Below, piece after piece: positions 1 through 8,742 of a DNA stretch of 64,000 bases. The number at the start of each line of letters is the position of its first letter. The stretch's first letter is position 1. The notes under the pieces were generated by a model, which saw only the letters and a list, made by a program, of their open reading frames with translations, did not search any database and had not been told where the DNA came from. The DNA lies in the NCBI GenBank assembly GCA_963746265.1, contig CAVVAM010000001.1, positions 121,006 to 185,005 of the forward strand, written 5' to 3'. Source of the stretch: Ilumatobacter sp963746265. GTDB lineage: Bacteria > Actinomycetota > Acidimicrobiia > Acidimicrobiales > Ilumatobacteraceae. Made by a program: the position numbers and the translations under genes.

Positions 1-6
1 GAGCAC

Positions 7-624
7 ATGACGGCCCACGCGACGCCGCGCGCCGAGCACGTGTTCAAACTCCTGGTGACCGGTCCCTTCGCCGCCGGCAAGACCTCGTTGATCCAAGCAG
101 TGTCCCAGACGCCCGTCGTCGAGACCGACGTCGACGCCAGCGGCGGCGAAGCCCACGTCAAGGACCGTACGACCGTGGCGATGGACTTCGGCACCTACGC
201 ACTCCAGGACGACGCCGGCAGCAGCGATGTGCGCTTGCTCATGTTCGGCACTCCGGGCCAGCGGCGCTTCTGGTTCATGACCGACATCATGAAAGGCGAC
301 GTCGACGCCGTCGTCTTCGTGGTCGACGCCACCGCGCACCACACGCACGCCGAGGCCGGCGCGGCGATGCGGGCACTGCTCGCCGACCTGCGGGTACCCG
401 TCGTGGTCGCGGTCAACCGTTGCGACGACCCGGGCGAGGCGACGCTCCTGGCCCGCCGGCTGGGCGCCCTCGCGAGCGAGGCCGCCCTGCCCTGCCAGCT
501 GATCGACCGGAACTCGGCACGCGAGGTCACGATCGAGGCGCTCCTCGCCGTCCTCGACCGGCTCGAGCGTTCCGACGTCGAGGTGCTCGATCCACTCGAA
601 CGAGTGCTCGCGGGGGCGGCATGA
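7..624 (+). CDS. Small Ras-like GTPase (MglA/CvnD type)
   Basis: A 205-aa cytoplasmic GTP-binding switch protein. The P-loop GPFAAGKTS lies near residues 19-27. A conserved Thr in the DRTTVAMDFG stretch can serve as switch I, the G3 region reads FGTPGQ, and the guanine-specifying motif is NRCD instead of NKxD. This pattern belongs to the bacterial GTPases that in actinobacteria sit in conserved operons with a roadblock/LC7 protein and a sensor kinase. The ATG is part of an ATGA at 7-10, so an upstream gene probably ends at position 10 and translation is coupled; a roadblock-family gene would be expected there but lies outside the window. The stop overlaps the start of the next gene. The family assignment is firm; the process it controls is unknown. 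Confidence 0.85.
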   Translation: MTAHATPRAEHVFKLLVTGPFAAGKTSLIQAVSQTPVVETDVDASGGEAHVKDRTTVAMDFGTYALQDDAGSSDVRLLMFGTPGQRRFWFMTDIMKGDVDAVVFVVDATAHHTHAEAGAAMRALLADLRVPVVVAVNRCDDPGEATLLARRLGALASEAALPCQLIDRNSAREVTIEALLAVLDRLERSDVEVLDPLERVLAGAA

Positions 625-2126
625 CGGCGGGTCCGGATCCTGCCGCCGAGCTGTTCGGGTTGGCCGACGCGTTTCCCCGACCCGGCTGGGTGGTGCTGGA
701 CGCCGCTCGCGATCACCGATTCACCGGTGAGCTGATCTTCGACCTCACCCCGCCCGTTCGGATCTACTTCGACCGCGGAGAGATCTACCTCGCCGAGCGG
801 GCGAGCGAGCCACCGCTCGAGGTCCGGCTGATCGACGCAGGCGCCCTGAACGCCGCGCAGCTCGAACACGGTGCGATGCTGGTCGGTGACACGGCACATC
901 TCGGCCGGCTGTTCGAGCGGGTGCCCTCGATCGACCGTGACGTCGTGTTGCTCATGACCGAGATGATGAACGACGAGTGCGTCGCATGGGTCGCAGGACA
1001 GGAAGTCCGCACCGTCCGCTCGACGCCCTACCTCCGTCACCCGTCCGGGACCCACCATTGGCATCGCTCCGGCGACGACGTCGATCTCAGCCCCGGCGAC
1101 GCCCTTCCGGCCCCACCCCCGACCGCAACACCGGTGCCACCCCCGACGCCAGTCAACACCGGTACGCCGATCACCCCGGAACCCGACACCGACACGCTCG
1201 TCGCCTGGGGCCGACCCGAGACGAACCCGACCGACCAGAAACCGGCATCGGCTCCGCCCGACCGCCCCGCACCTGCGGCCTCGACGGAGCAGCCGACCGC
1301 GGCCGTGGCGCACGACTCGATCCTCCAGTCCGATTGGGTGGATCGTCTCGAAACCCACGGACTGCCCGAGATCGGCAGCGACCCCTTGGCCGTGCCCGCG
1401 GCACTGCCGGCGGTGCCAACCGGTCAGCGCGACCGATTCGAGCTGATCTGGCCATCGGGCGAGATCGATGAGGAGTTCGACGCCGGGGCCGCGCTCGACC
1501 ACCTGCACGAACGCGACCACGATCGTGCCGGCCCGACCGCGCGTGTGAAGCGTTCGACCGATGTCGGCTCCGAGCCCGACGAACCGGCGAGCAACGACAC
1601 ATTCGAGCTCTGGGACTTCGAGAACACAGCCCCCTCGTTCGGTCCCGCCGAGGACCGTCCCGTCACCGCAGACCCCGACACCGGGGGTCGCGCCGACAGC
1701 GACCGGGCGCACGATGATTCCCAGCTGACGGTGATCACCGACAGCGCCGTGATGTCGATGCGCCGAGCGGTCGAGTCGATCGAGGTCGAATCGCTCGCAG
1801 TTCGACCCGTCGAGCGCACCGACGACACGTCGACGACCACCGGCGCGGTCCGGGCGGACGACCTGGTGGTACCGGGGCGGGTGGCGACACGCACCGAGTC
1901 GAGCCTGTGGAGCATCCGGGGCTTCGACAACACGACGAACCGTTCGGTGTTCGACGAGACGACACCCCCGCCGACGGACCGAACCGCGTCAGCGGTGCCC
2001 TCATCTGTCGCCGCGATGGCCGTCGCCGGCAACGTACCCGTCGCCGCCCCGGAGCACACCGAGCGGCACGACGCGCCGAGGGTCTCGGCACTTCGCCGGC
2101 TGATCGGTGGCCTTCGGTTCCGCTGA
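621..2126 (+). CDS. DUF4388/PATAN-like domain protein with long disordered tail
   Basis: The ATG at 621 overlaps the stop of the GTPase gene (ATGA), which fixes the start and gives 501 aa. Residues 1-130 form a folded region with FTGELIFDL and VRIYFDRGEIYLAE, resembling the DUF4388 (PATAN) domain that occurs in regulatory proteins paired with small GTPases. The remaining 370 residues are rich in Pro, Asp, Thr and Glu, have no membrane segment, and look disordered. Translational coupling suggests that it is the effector or scaffold of the GTPase. The N-terminal domain call is by pattern only; the tail shows no recognisable domain. Confidence 0.7.
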   Translation: MTAGPDPAAELFGLADAFPRPGWVVLDAARDHRFTGELIFDLTPPVRIYFDRGEIYLAERASEPPLEVRLIDAGALNAAQLEHGAMLVGDTAHLGRLFERVPSIDRDVVLLMTEMMNDECVAWVAGQEVRTVRSTPYLRHPSGTHHWHRSGDDVDLSPGDALPAPPPTATPVPPPTPVNTGTPITPEPDTDTLVAWGRPETNPTDQKPASAPPDRPAPAASTEQPTAAVAHDSILQSDWVDRLETHGLPEIGSDPLAVPAALPAVPTGQRDRFELIWPSGEIDEEFDAGAALDHLHERDHDRAGPTARVKRSTDVGSEPDEPASNDTFELWDFENTAPSFGPAEDRPVTADPDTGGRADSDRAHDDSQLTVITDSAVMSMRRAVESIEVESLAVRPVERTDDTSTTTGAVRADDLVVPGRVATRTESSLWSIRGFDNTTNRSVFDETTPPPTDRTASAVPSSVAAMAVAGNVPVAAPEHTERHDAPRVSALRRLIGGLRFR

Positions 2127-2152
2127 CGATCAGCGCCGCGACCCGACCGATC

Positions 2153-2168
2153 GACCCGACGTCGGGTC
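2153..2168. promoter_or_regulatory. Perfect 16-bp palindrome between convergent genes
   Basis: GACCCGAC followed directly by GTCGGGTC is a perfect inverted repeat with no spacer. It lies in the 230-bp gap between the end of the DUF4388-like gene and the end of the minus-strand thioesterase gene. It could be an operator or part of a bidirectional terminator. There is no T-tract, and such palindromes arise easily in this GC-rich background. Confidence 0.25.
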
Positions 2169-2356
2169 CGAGCGTACACACCGCAAAGTCGTCGGCCGGC
2201 GCGACCACCCGAGCATCGAACATGGCGTGGTCCAAGAGAAGCCGGGCCCGAACTGCTGCGCCGGGCCGGCGTCCTCGCAGTGGACGTCGGTCCGTCGATC
2301 GTCGCACTCGCCGTCGTGGCACTGGTGGGCGATCGGCGGCGGCGGCCGATCGAGCG

Positions 2357-3079
2357 TCAGGCGTCGACCGAGACCCAGAGGCTCACCGATCGGGCGACAC
2401 AGGTGCCGTCGGCGCCGAACGCGGCGGCCGCCGCGTGCCGCTTCCGACCGTCCCAGCCGTCGTGGGCGTCGCCGGCCCAGCCGACCAGGGCGTAGGTCGC
2501 CCCCACCTCGATCGGATGGATGATCTCGGCGGCGTAGCGGACCGTGAACGCCACGCGTTCCCCGCTTGACCGACACACGTACCACGCCGACGTGCAGTCG
2601 AGCGCCGCCCAGACGACTCCCCCGTCGACGGCTCCTCCCCCGCCGGCCGCCCACTCGGGCACCGTCCAGTCGGTTGCGTACCGCTGGTCGTCCAGTGCTG
2701 CGGCGTGCACGCGCATCGAGTCATGTTGGAGACCGCACGAGAAGCAGTACGGAACCGGGTGCCGTCGAGCGAGGAGACCGAAGCCGCCGCGGGCCGATCT
2801 CGCCTGCTCGATCGTGACCGGCTCGGTCTCGGCAGCGATCCGGCCACCGGGTGTCGCCGACATCACGACCGGCCCACCGCCGCGCGGATCGGGGCCCAAC
2901 GACCATCGATCAGCCGCCGGGTCGGCCGTGACGAACAGGTCGGTCTCGAGCGGCACCGGCGCGTGCAGCGAGACCTCGACCGGCACACCGATGTGCTCCG
3001 CGAACCGATACGCCGTCCAACCGCCCTGCCCCGACCCGGTCGGACCCTGGAAGCGGCGGCCGATCCGCAGCGGTGACAC
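2357..3079 (-). CDS. Hotdog-like thioesterase family protein
   Basis: About 240 aa if the GTG at 3079 is the start. The N-terminal FQGPTGSGQGGWTAYRFAEH resembles the opening of actinobacterial acyl-CoA thioesterase-like proteins, where a Gly-rich turn is followed by a helix and then a strand about acyl modification (VSLHAPVPLETDL). A Cys pair in PYCFSCGLQ is typical of one uncharacterised subgroup. Cytoplasmic, with no signal peptide. No clear Shine-Dalgarno supports GTG 3079, and the frame stays open further upstream, so the start is uncertain. The substrate is unknown; the hotdog assignment is by pattern. Confidence 0.6.
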   Translation of the reverse strand: MSPLRIGRRFQGPTGSGQGGWTAYRFAEHIGVPVEVSLHAPVPLETDLFVTADPAADRWSLGPDPRGGGPVVMSATPGGRIAAETEPVTIEQARSARGGFGLLARRHPVPYCFSCGLQHDSMRVHAAALDDQRYATDWTVPEWAAGGGGAVDGGVVWAALDCTSAWYVCRSSGERVAFTVRYAAEIIHPIEVGATYALVGWAGDAHDGWDGRKRHAAAAAFGADGTCVARSVSLWVSVDA

Positions 3080-3417
3080 ATGACCAGTCTCGCCGCGCGT
3101 GGACCCGGCCCACGAACCGGCACGGAACCGCTCAGTCGTCGGGAGGGCCCGACCTGGTCGCGGGATCCCGACGTGGGTCGTGAGGTCCGCGACGACACGA
3201 CCCGGCGGTGGCGCCGATCGGCGGCTCGGCCGATGGACGTGCACTCGGCGCAGCGGTCGACCGGCGTGCTCGTGTCGCGCCGACGGGGCGTCTGCGTCGC
3301 CGGCCTCGCCGGTCTCGGCGTGCACGTCGCCCTCGAGCTGGCGACACCGATCGGTCGACCGCACCTGCGCGACGGGCGGCGCGCCGCTCGGACGCCGAGC
3401 GACGGTGACGACGCCGA
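3080..3417. other. 338-bp spacer without a confident gene
   Basis: Lies between two minus-strand genes. Several frames are open, but none gives a recognisable protein. Third-position GC is highest in the phase of a plus-strand frame beginning at 3080, yet its translation is Arg-rich and continues antisense into the next gene, so it was not called. It may hold the promoter of the thioesterase gene or an unrecognised N-terminal extension of it. Confidence 0.4.
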
Positions 3418-6400
3418 TCAGGCCCGACTCGGGAGGATGACACCCAGGTGCCGGCGCCGATCGACGAGCAGGGACCCGACGAACAACAGGACGAGCGGGA
3501 GCAGGACCCTCGGCACGATCGTGTCGATCAGGGGGCGCGGTGGACGCCGCTCGAGGCCCAACTCGACCGTGACCGAGTGCGACTCGCCGCCGAGATCGAA
3601 CGCCTCCGAGCTGACCACGCCGGTGCCGGCGAGCATGCGGACGACGTCGTCGGACTCGGCACCGATCGCCCGGTCGTAGCGATACGCCGGGCGGCCCGGC
3701 TCGAACTCCGATTCCGGGATCGCGATCCGGTACGTACCGGCCGGGAACGAGTCGAACAGGAACCGGCCAGACTCGTCGGTGGTGGTGCCGCCGACCCGAT
3801 CGCCCCGATCGTCGAGGACGTGCACGACCAGCCCGCTCAGGCCGCGCTCGATCCGTCGGTCGTCCTCGTCGGCGGCGCCGATCCACACCGATCCGTCGAG
3901 CCCGAACAGCTGCACCGTCACGCGGTCCTCGTCGTCCTCGCCGAGGGTTCGCGCCGGATCGGAATCCTCGTCGAATCCGGAGTCGTGGACGATCTCCACC
4001 GTGTTGGTGATCGCTTCCACGGTCGGATCGTTGACCCGGAGATCCATGTCGATCGTGCGGGTACCGCCGGGGTCGATCGAGCCCGCCTCCGAGAACGACC
4101 AGGTCACCGAACCAGACCCGATCGTCGTGTTCAACGCCATGACCGGATCGAACGCTCGCAGCGACGTCACATCGGGCAGATTCGCCCGCACCTCGAACGG
4201 CCCGGAGGGGAGGCTGCCGGCGTTGTGGACCTCGATCCGGAACGCGACGAGGCCGGACTCACGTGTGCGATCGCCGAGCGACGTCGTGATCTCGAGGTCG
4301 TAGCGGTCTCGGAGCCCGAAGTCCTGACTGTGCACGATCGCCGGTTCACGAGCTCGAGTGGCCGGATCGTCGCCCGCGCGCACCTCGATGGCGGGCAGGC
4401 CGGAGTAGGCCGACGTCGACCCGCCCACCACCGCGTCGCTGTCGATGTCGTCACGTTCTCCGGCATCGGCGATCGTCGGCACGAGTCCCGTGTGCGGACC
4501 CGTTCCCGCCAGCACGCCGCGGGCCGGGTCCTGGTTGCGACGTGCCAGGGTGACGACGTAGTCGCTGCCGGGGACGAGGCCCTCGGTCACGTTGCCCTCG
4601 TCGAACCGGTAGCCACCCTGCTCGCCGGTCACGTCGATCGACAGGACCTGGCCGTCGCTCCCGCGCAACTCGACGACCGCACCGGAGACCGGACCGTCAC
4701 CCGGATCGCGGATCCCGTCGGCGTCTCGGTCGTGCCACACGGTGCCGCCGACGCTGGGGGCGGGGCCACCGCAGAGGACGGCCAGGTCGCCGAGCCCGGA
4801 CGCCTGCTCGAAGGTGTGGTCGGGATCGGCGGATCGCCCGTCGTACAACCGGACACCGTGTCGGTAGTCGCCGTCGACGGTGCCGTGCCAGGCGAGACCA
4901 CCCGACCGCCACGTGTCGTCATCGGTCTTCGGGTTCATCTGCGTCACCACGACCTCGGCCCGGCCAGGCAGCCGGGCGACCGAACCGAGTGCCGTCTCGG
5001 CGTGCCAGCCGTAGCTCTCGCCGTCGAAGAACTCCCACCCGTTGCCGAAGCCCCCGTCGCATCCTCGTGTCCCCTCGATCACCCAGCCGCGACTGCGGCG
5101 GCACGCTCGTTGGAGGTCGCCCGCCGCGATCGTCTCGGTGATCCGTCGGGTCCGGCCGTCCCGGGACGGGGCGATGGTCTCCGGAGCGGTCTGGTGTGCC
5201 CATCGATCGCCGAGGGCGACGACCAGGTCGCCGCGACGGTCGACGACGAGGTCGGTGATCGCCGGCTGCGGGTAGGACACCGCGTCGTGTTCCTCGTCGA
5301 ACGGGTAGCTCGACACCCAGGGATGCCAACTCGCGTCGTTCGAGATCAAGCCATTGCCCTGCGTCTCGCCACGATCGGCCGCGAGCGGCCAGGCCAGCAA
5401 CTCGACGAACGAGTTGGCGACGAGGCCGTACACGTAGCCGTACAGCTGACCGTGATCGCCGGCGCCGGGACCCGGATCCCCCGATTCCCGTACCGCCCGC
5501 CCCGACTCGACGGTCGCCTCGGCGGAACAGACCACGCCCACCAGCAAGGTGTCGTTGCGCCAACCCAGACCGAACGCCCGGAGATCGCCGAAGGTGTCGG
5601 TGGCCGACACGTTGCAGTCGGAACGGCCCAGTGTCGTGCCGTCCAGGTGGCGCCGCGAGGACACGACACCGGTGTCTGCATCGAGGACCACCAACTCTCG
5701 TCGGCCGAGATCGACCGCATACAGCTCCGTCTCGTCAGGAGACAGTTCGATGTCGCCGATTCCGGTCGTGTACACCGCGTCCATCACGCCGAGGTCCGCC
5801 GGATCGCCGGCGTGGGGACCGTGCGGGTCGATCGCCGAGGGGTCGAGCACCGCGAACACCTGCGGCCGCCGGCCGGGGACGAGCTCATAGATCGCCGTCG
5901 GATTGCCGGTCGGATTGAGCCCCGACGTGAGACGGGTGTGTCGCTTCGTGAACGCCGCGGCATAGATCGTCCCGTCGCGACGTGCGGCCTGGCCGTACAC
6001 GGTGCCGACGTCGTCGTGGGTGGCAAGCGTGCGCGGCATCGGCCGCAGCCAGTCGCTCATCGACGACGCCGACGTGTCGGCGTCGTCGACCGCGGCATTC
6101 GACACGGCCAGGATCGCCGGTGTCTCGCCGTAGGTCTCGTGATCGTCGGTCACGTAGCACGGCACCGCGATCTCGGGTCTCGACGCGCAGAACTCGTCGA
6201 CGGCGTAGATCCCGAGGTTGCCGAGGGGGCGCCCGTCGCACTCGTCGGGACTCGTCACGAACTGCACGGGGTTCCCGCCGTCGCGATCGGGTCGGCCGGA
6301 CGCATGATCGACCGGAACGTCGAATTCGACGCGGAGCGGATAGTCGACCGGTGTCAGTTCGACCGACCAGACGCCGTGGCCGGTGGTGCTGGTCTCGTGC

Positions 6401-6648
6401 GTGGCGCCGTCGGCGCTCACCACCGTGACCGTCACCCCGCCGACTCCCGGCTCGACATCGTCGGGGCGGAGATCGTGCTCGAGCGTCTCGATGCGTCGGC
6501 CATCGGCATCCAGGTCGCGGAACACGACGCCGCCGCACGACGCGTCGGCGACCTCGGCGGCGACGACGACGGCCGGACCCACGAGGGCGCCGCCGAACGC
6601 GCCGATGCCGATCACGGCGGCGAGCACAGGGCGAATCGTGGCGGTCAT
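3418..6648 (-). CDS. Secreted or surface-anchored SdrD B-like protein
   Basis: 1076 aa from the ATG at 6648, chosen because it places a good signal peptide (MTATIRPVLAAV...VVVAAEVADA) at the N-terminus; an in-frame start 12 codons upstream also exists. An N-terminal SdrD B-like domain (GVVFRDLDADG) is followed by a roughly 500-residue region resembling a beta-propeller (repeated SPDETELYAVDL-type strands). A second SdrD B domain (GTVWHDRDADGIRDPGDG), a DUF11-like domain (VAFRIEVHNAG) and a third SdrB-like domain (GRFLFDSFPAGTYRI) come next. The C-terminus has one hydrophobic helix (VLLPLVLLFVGSLLV) and basic residues, consistent with membrane anchoring; there is no LPxTG. Probable role is cell-surface structure or adhesion; the ligand is unknown. 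Confidence 0.75.
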   Translation of the reverse strand: MTATIRPVLAAVIGIGAFGGALVGPAVVVAAEVADASCGGVVFRDLDADGRRIETLEHDLRPDDVEPGVGGVTVTVVSADGATHETSTTGHGVWSVELTPVDYPLRVEFDVPVDHASGRPDRDGGNPVQFVTSPDECDGRPLGNLGIYAVDEFCASRPEIAVPCYVTDDHETYGETPAILAVSNAAVDDADTSASSMSDWLRPMPRTLATHDDVGTVYGQAARRDGTIYAAAFTKRHTRLTSGLNPTGNPTAIYELVPGRRPQVFAVLDPSAIDPHGPHAGDPADLGVMDAVYTTGIGDIELSPDETELYAVDLGRRELVVLDADTGVVSSRRHLDGTTLGRSDCNVSATDTFGDLRAFGLGWRNDTLLVGVVCSAEATVESGRAVRESGDPGPGAGDHGQLYGYVYGLVANSFVELLAWPLAADRGETQGNGLISNDASWHPWVSSYPFDEEHDAVSYPQPAITDLVVDRRGDLVVALGDRWAHQTAPETIAPSRDGRTRRITETIAAGDLQRACRRSRGWVIEGTRGCDGGFGNGWEFFDGESYGWHAETALGSVARLPGRAEVVVTQMNPKTDDDTWRSGGLAWHGTVDGDYRHGVRLYDGRSADPDHTFEQASGLGDLAVLCGGPAPSVGGTVWHDRDADGIRDPGDGPVSGAVVELRGSDGQVLSIDVTGEQGGYRFDEGNVTEGLVPGSDYVVTLARRNQDPARGVLAGTGPHTGLVPTIADAGERDDIDSDAVVGGSTSAYSGLPAIEVRAGDDPATRAREPAIVHSQDFGLRDRYDLEITTSLGDRTRESGLVAFRIEVHNAGSLPSGPFEVRANLPDVTSLRAFDPVMALNTTIGSGSVTWSFSEAGSIDPGGTRTIDMDLRVNDPTVEAITNTVEIVHDSGFDEDSDPARTLGEDDEDRVTVQLFGLDGSVWIGAADEDDRRIERGLSGLVVHVLDDRGDRVGGTTTDESGRFLFDSFPAGTYRIAIPESEFEPGRPAYRYDRAIGAESDDVVRMLAGTGVVSSEAFDLGGESHSVTVELGLERRPPRPLIDTIVPRVLLPLVLLFVGSLLVDRRRHLGVILPSRA

Positions 6649-7009
6649 GACGGGCGCGGTCGGTCGGAGTCTTCCTCCCGTCATTCATCGGCCGTGCAGG
6701 ACGGGTTCTTGACGAGCCCACGCGACCGCGGCCACAGCGTGAGCGGGCGCGTCGGCAGCCCGGCTCTCCCAGGAGCTCGACACACCCGTCGGGCCCGGGA
6801 ACCGGCTCCAGCCGGAGCGACCTCCGGTGCGAAGCGACCCGAGAAGGTTTGGTCACGGACGGGCTCGGGCATCTCACTCTTGGGCGTTGCGATCGATCCC
6901 CTCGGCGCATCCACTCGTCACCGTCACTCCGTAGTCTCCCCGAGAGGGTTTCGCAGGTCGGCACCGCGAGCACGTCCAGCCGAATCCCCGACACGACAGG
7001 AGGACCCCC
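6649..7009. promoter_or_regulatory. Divergent intergenic region
   Basis: 361 bp between the start of the surface protein gene (minus) and the start of the lipid operon (plus). It must contain both promoters. A strong Shine-Dalgarno AGGAGG at 6998-7003 sits six bases before the ATG at 7010. No unambiguous -35/-10 pair could be assigned by eye. Confidence 0.45.
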
Positions 7010-7450
7010 ATGGCCCACTACCGCACGACCGTCCGCACCGACCGGTCTCCCGACGCCGCCTTCGCCTACATGGCCGACCTGCGCAACTTCGAGGAGTGGG
7101 ATCCCGGCGTGAAGAAGGCCACGCAGGTGTCCGGCGACGGTGGCGGGAACACTGCGTCGTTCGACGTCGTCGTCGACGCGCCGGGCAAGGGCCTCACGTT
7201 GAGGTACGAGACCATCGAGTACGACTCGCCCCGCCTGGTCGTGGTCCGTGCGGAGAGCTCGATGTTCACGTCGCTCGACCGCATCGAGGTCGAGCCCGAC
7301 GGCGACGGCTCGCGCGTCACGTACGACGCCGAGCTCACGCTCAACGGGCCGCTCGGAATCTTCGACGTGTTCCTCCGTCCCGTGTTCGACCGGATCGGCG
7401 GCCGAGCCGACAAGGGTCTCCAGGAGGCCCTCGACGGGGTGAAGGTGTGA
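7010..7450 (+). CDS. SRPBCC (START-like) family protein
   Basis: 146 aa. The opening MAHYRTTVRTDRSP and AFAYMADLRNFEEWDPGV match the polyketide cyclase/dehydrase START-like fold, whose helix-grip cavity binds lipids or other hydrophobic ligands. Start supported by AGGAGG six bases upstream. It is the first gene of a coupled operon: its TGA overlaps the ATG of the FAD oxidoreductase. The context suggests a lipid-binding helper for the fatty-acid-modifying enzymes that follow. No catalytic residues can be assigned. Confidence 0.8.
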   Translation: MAHYRTTVRTDRSPDAAFAYMADLRNFEEWDPGVKKATQVSGDGGGNTASFDVVVDAPGKGLTLRYETIEYDSPRLVVVRAESSMFTSLDRIEVEPDGDGSRVTYDAELTLNGPLGIFDVFLRPVFDRIGGRADKGLQEALDGVKV

Positions 7451-8742
7451 TGCCGCGACGTGAGCGGATCGCAGTCGTCGGATCGGGCATCGCCGGGCTG
7501 ACCTGCGCGCACGTACTCGGCCCCGACCACGACGTCGTGCTCTTCGAGGCAGCCCCGAGGCTCGGGGGTCACGCCAACACCGTCGACGTGCACGACCCGC
7601 AGGTCGGTCGGCTCGCGGTCGACACCGGCTTCATCGTGCACAACGACCGCAACTATCCCAACCTGGTGCGCTTGTTCGAGGAACTCGGTGTCCCGACGAT
7701 CGACACCGAGATGAGCTTCGGTGTCACCGACCGTGACCCGATGTCTCCCACCTCCGGGTTCACGTACCGTGCAACCAGTCCGAACACGTTGTTCGCCGAC
7801 CGCCGCAACGTGGTCCGGCCCGCGATGTGGCGGATGCTCCGCGACATCGCCCGGTTCTATCGCGACGCCAGGCAGTTCCTCGACGACGACGACGACGCGA
7901 CGAGTCTCGACGACTTCGTCGACGACCGTGGCTACGGCCGGGAGTTCGTCGAACTGCACCTGCTCCCGATGGGCGCCTCGGTGTGGTCGGCCGATCCGAA
8001 CTCGTTCGGCGCCTTCCCGGCCCGGAGCCTCTTCCGTTTCCTGCACCACCACGGGTTGCTCGGCATCGGTGACCGCCCACAGTGGCGAACGATCGTGGGT
8101 GGCAGCCGCGTCTACGTGAACGCCCTCGCGGCACGGTTCGGCGGATCGATCCGCACCTCCACACCGGTTCTTCGGATCGAACGCGCTTCCGGTCTCCTGG
8201 GGGGGCCGACCGTCGTCACGCCCGACGGTCGCGAGCAGTTCGACCGGGTGATCATCGCCACACACAGCGACCAGGCGTTGGCGATGATCGACCGGCCCGA
8301 CGAACGGCAGCGTTCCGTGCTCGGCGCGATCAGGTATCAACCCAATCGTGCCGTGCTCCACACCGACATCGGTGTGCTCTCACCCCGTCGGCGCGCCTGG
8401 GCTGCATGGAACTACGATCGCCGCAGCGCCGACCAGACCGAGGCGACCTTGACGTACGACATGACCGACCTGCAGCACCTGCCGGGTTCGCGTCGTTACC
8501 TGGTCAGCCTGAACACCGATCAGTACATCGACCCGTCACAGGTGCTCGAGTCGATCGACTATGCGCATCCCGTCTTCGACGCCGGGGCGGTCGCCGCGCA
8601 GGCCAGATTCGACGAGATCGACGGAGTCGACGACCTGCACTTCTGCGGCGCCTGGTGGGGGTACGGCTTCCACGAGGACGGCATGGCGTCGGCCCTGCGG
8701 GTGTGCGATTCGATCACCAGCTTCGCCCGGGTTGCAGCGTGA
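7450..8742 (+). CDS. FAD-dependent amine-oxidase-like oxidoreductase of the Cfa operon
   Basis: 430 aa from an ATG overlapping the preceding stop. Dinucleotide-binding motif VVGSGIAGLTCAHVL at residues 8-22, followed by the Glu of LFEAAPRLGGHANT that binds the ribose. The C-terminal LHFCGAWWGYGFHEDGMASA closes the FAD site. Proteins of this type stand directly before DUF1365 and cyclopropane-fatty-acyl-phospholipid synthase in many bacteria and are thought to act on unsaturated or cyclopropanated acyl chains. The exact reaction is not established. The next gene overlaps by GTGA. Confidence 0.88.
   Translation: MPRRERIAVVGSGIAGLTCAHVLGPDHDVVLFEAAPRLGGHANTVDVHDPQVGRLAVDTGFIVHNDRNYPNLVRLFEELGVPTIDTEMSFGVTDRDPMSPTSGFTYRATSPNTLFADRRNVVRPAMWRMLRDIARFYRDARQFLDDDDDATSLDDFVDDRGYGREFVELHLLPMGASVWSADPNSFGAFPARSLFRFLHHHGLLGIGDRPQWRTIVGGSRVYVNALAARFGGSIRTSTPVLRIERASGLLGGPTVVTPDGREQFDRVIIATHSDQALAMIDRPDERQRSVLGAIRYQPNRAVLHTDIGVLSPRRRAWAAWNYDRRSADQTEATLTYDMTDLQHLPGSRRYLVSLNTDQYIDPSQVLESIDYAHPVFDAGAVAAQARFDEIDGVDDLHFCGAWWGYGFHEDGMASALRVCDSITSFARVAA

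Noticed and set aside
195..1712. A 505-codon minus-strand open frame
   Set aside because: Antisense shadow of the GTPase and DUF4388-like genes, with no domain or start signal.
3080..3679. A plus-strand frame with good third-position GC
   Set aside because: The translation is low-complexity and Arg-rich, and runs antisense into the surface protein; not supportable as a gene.
3448..8742. A 1764-codon plus-strand open frame antisense to the surface protein gene
   Set aside because: Only its last 430 codons are a real gene (the FAD oxidoreductase starting at 7450). The rest mirrors the codon phase of the minus-strand SdrD-like gene, as expected in GC-rich DNA.
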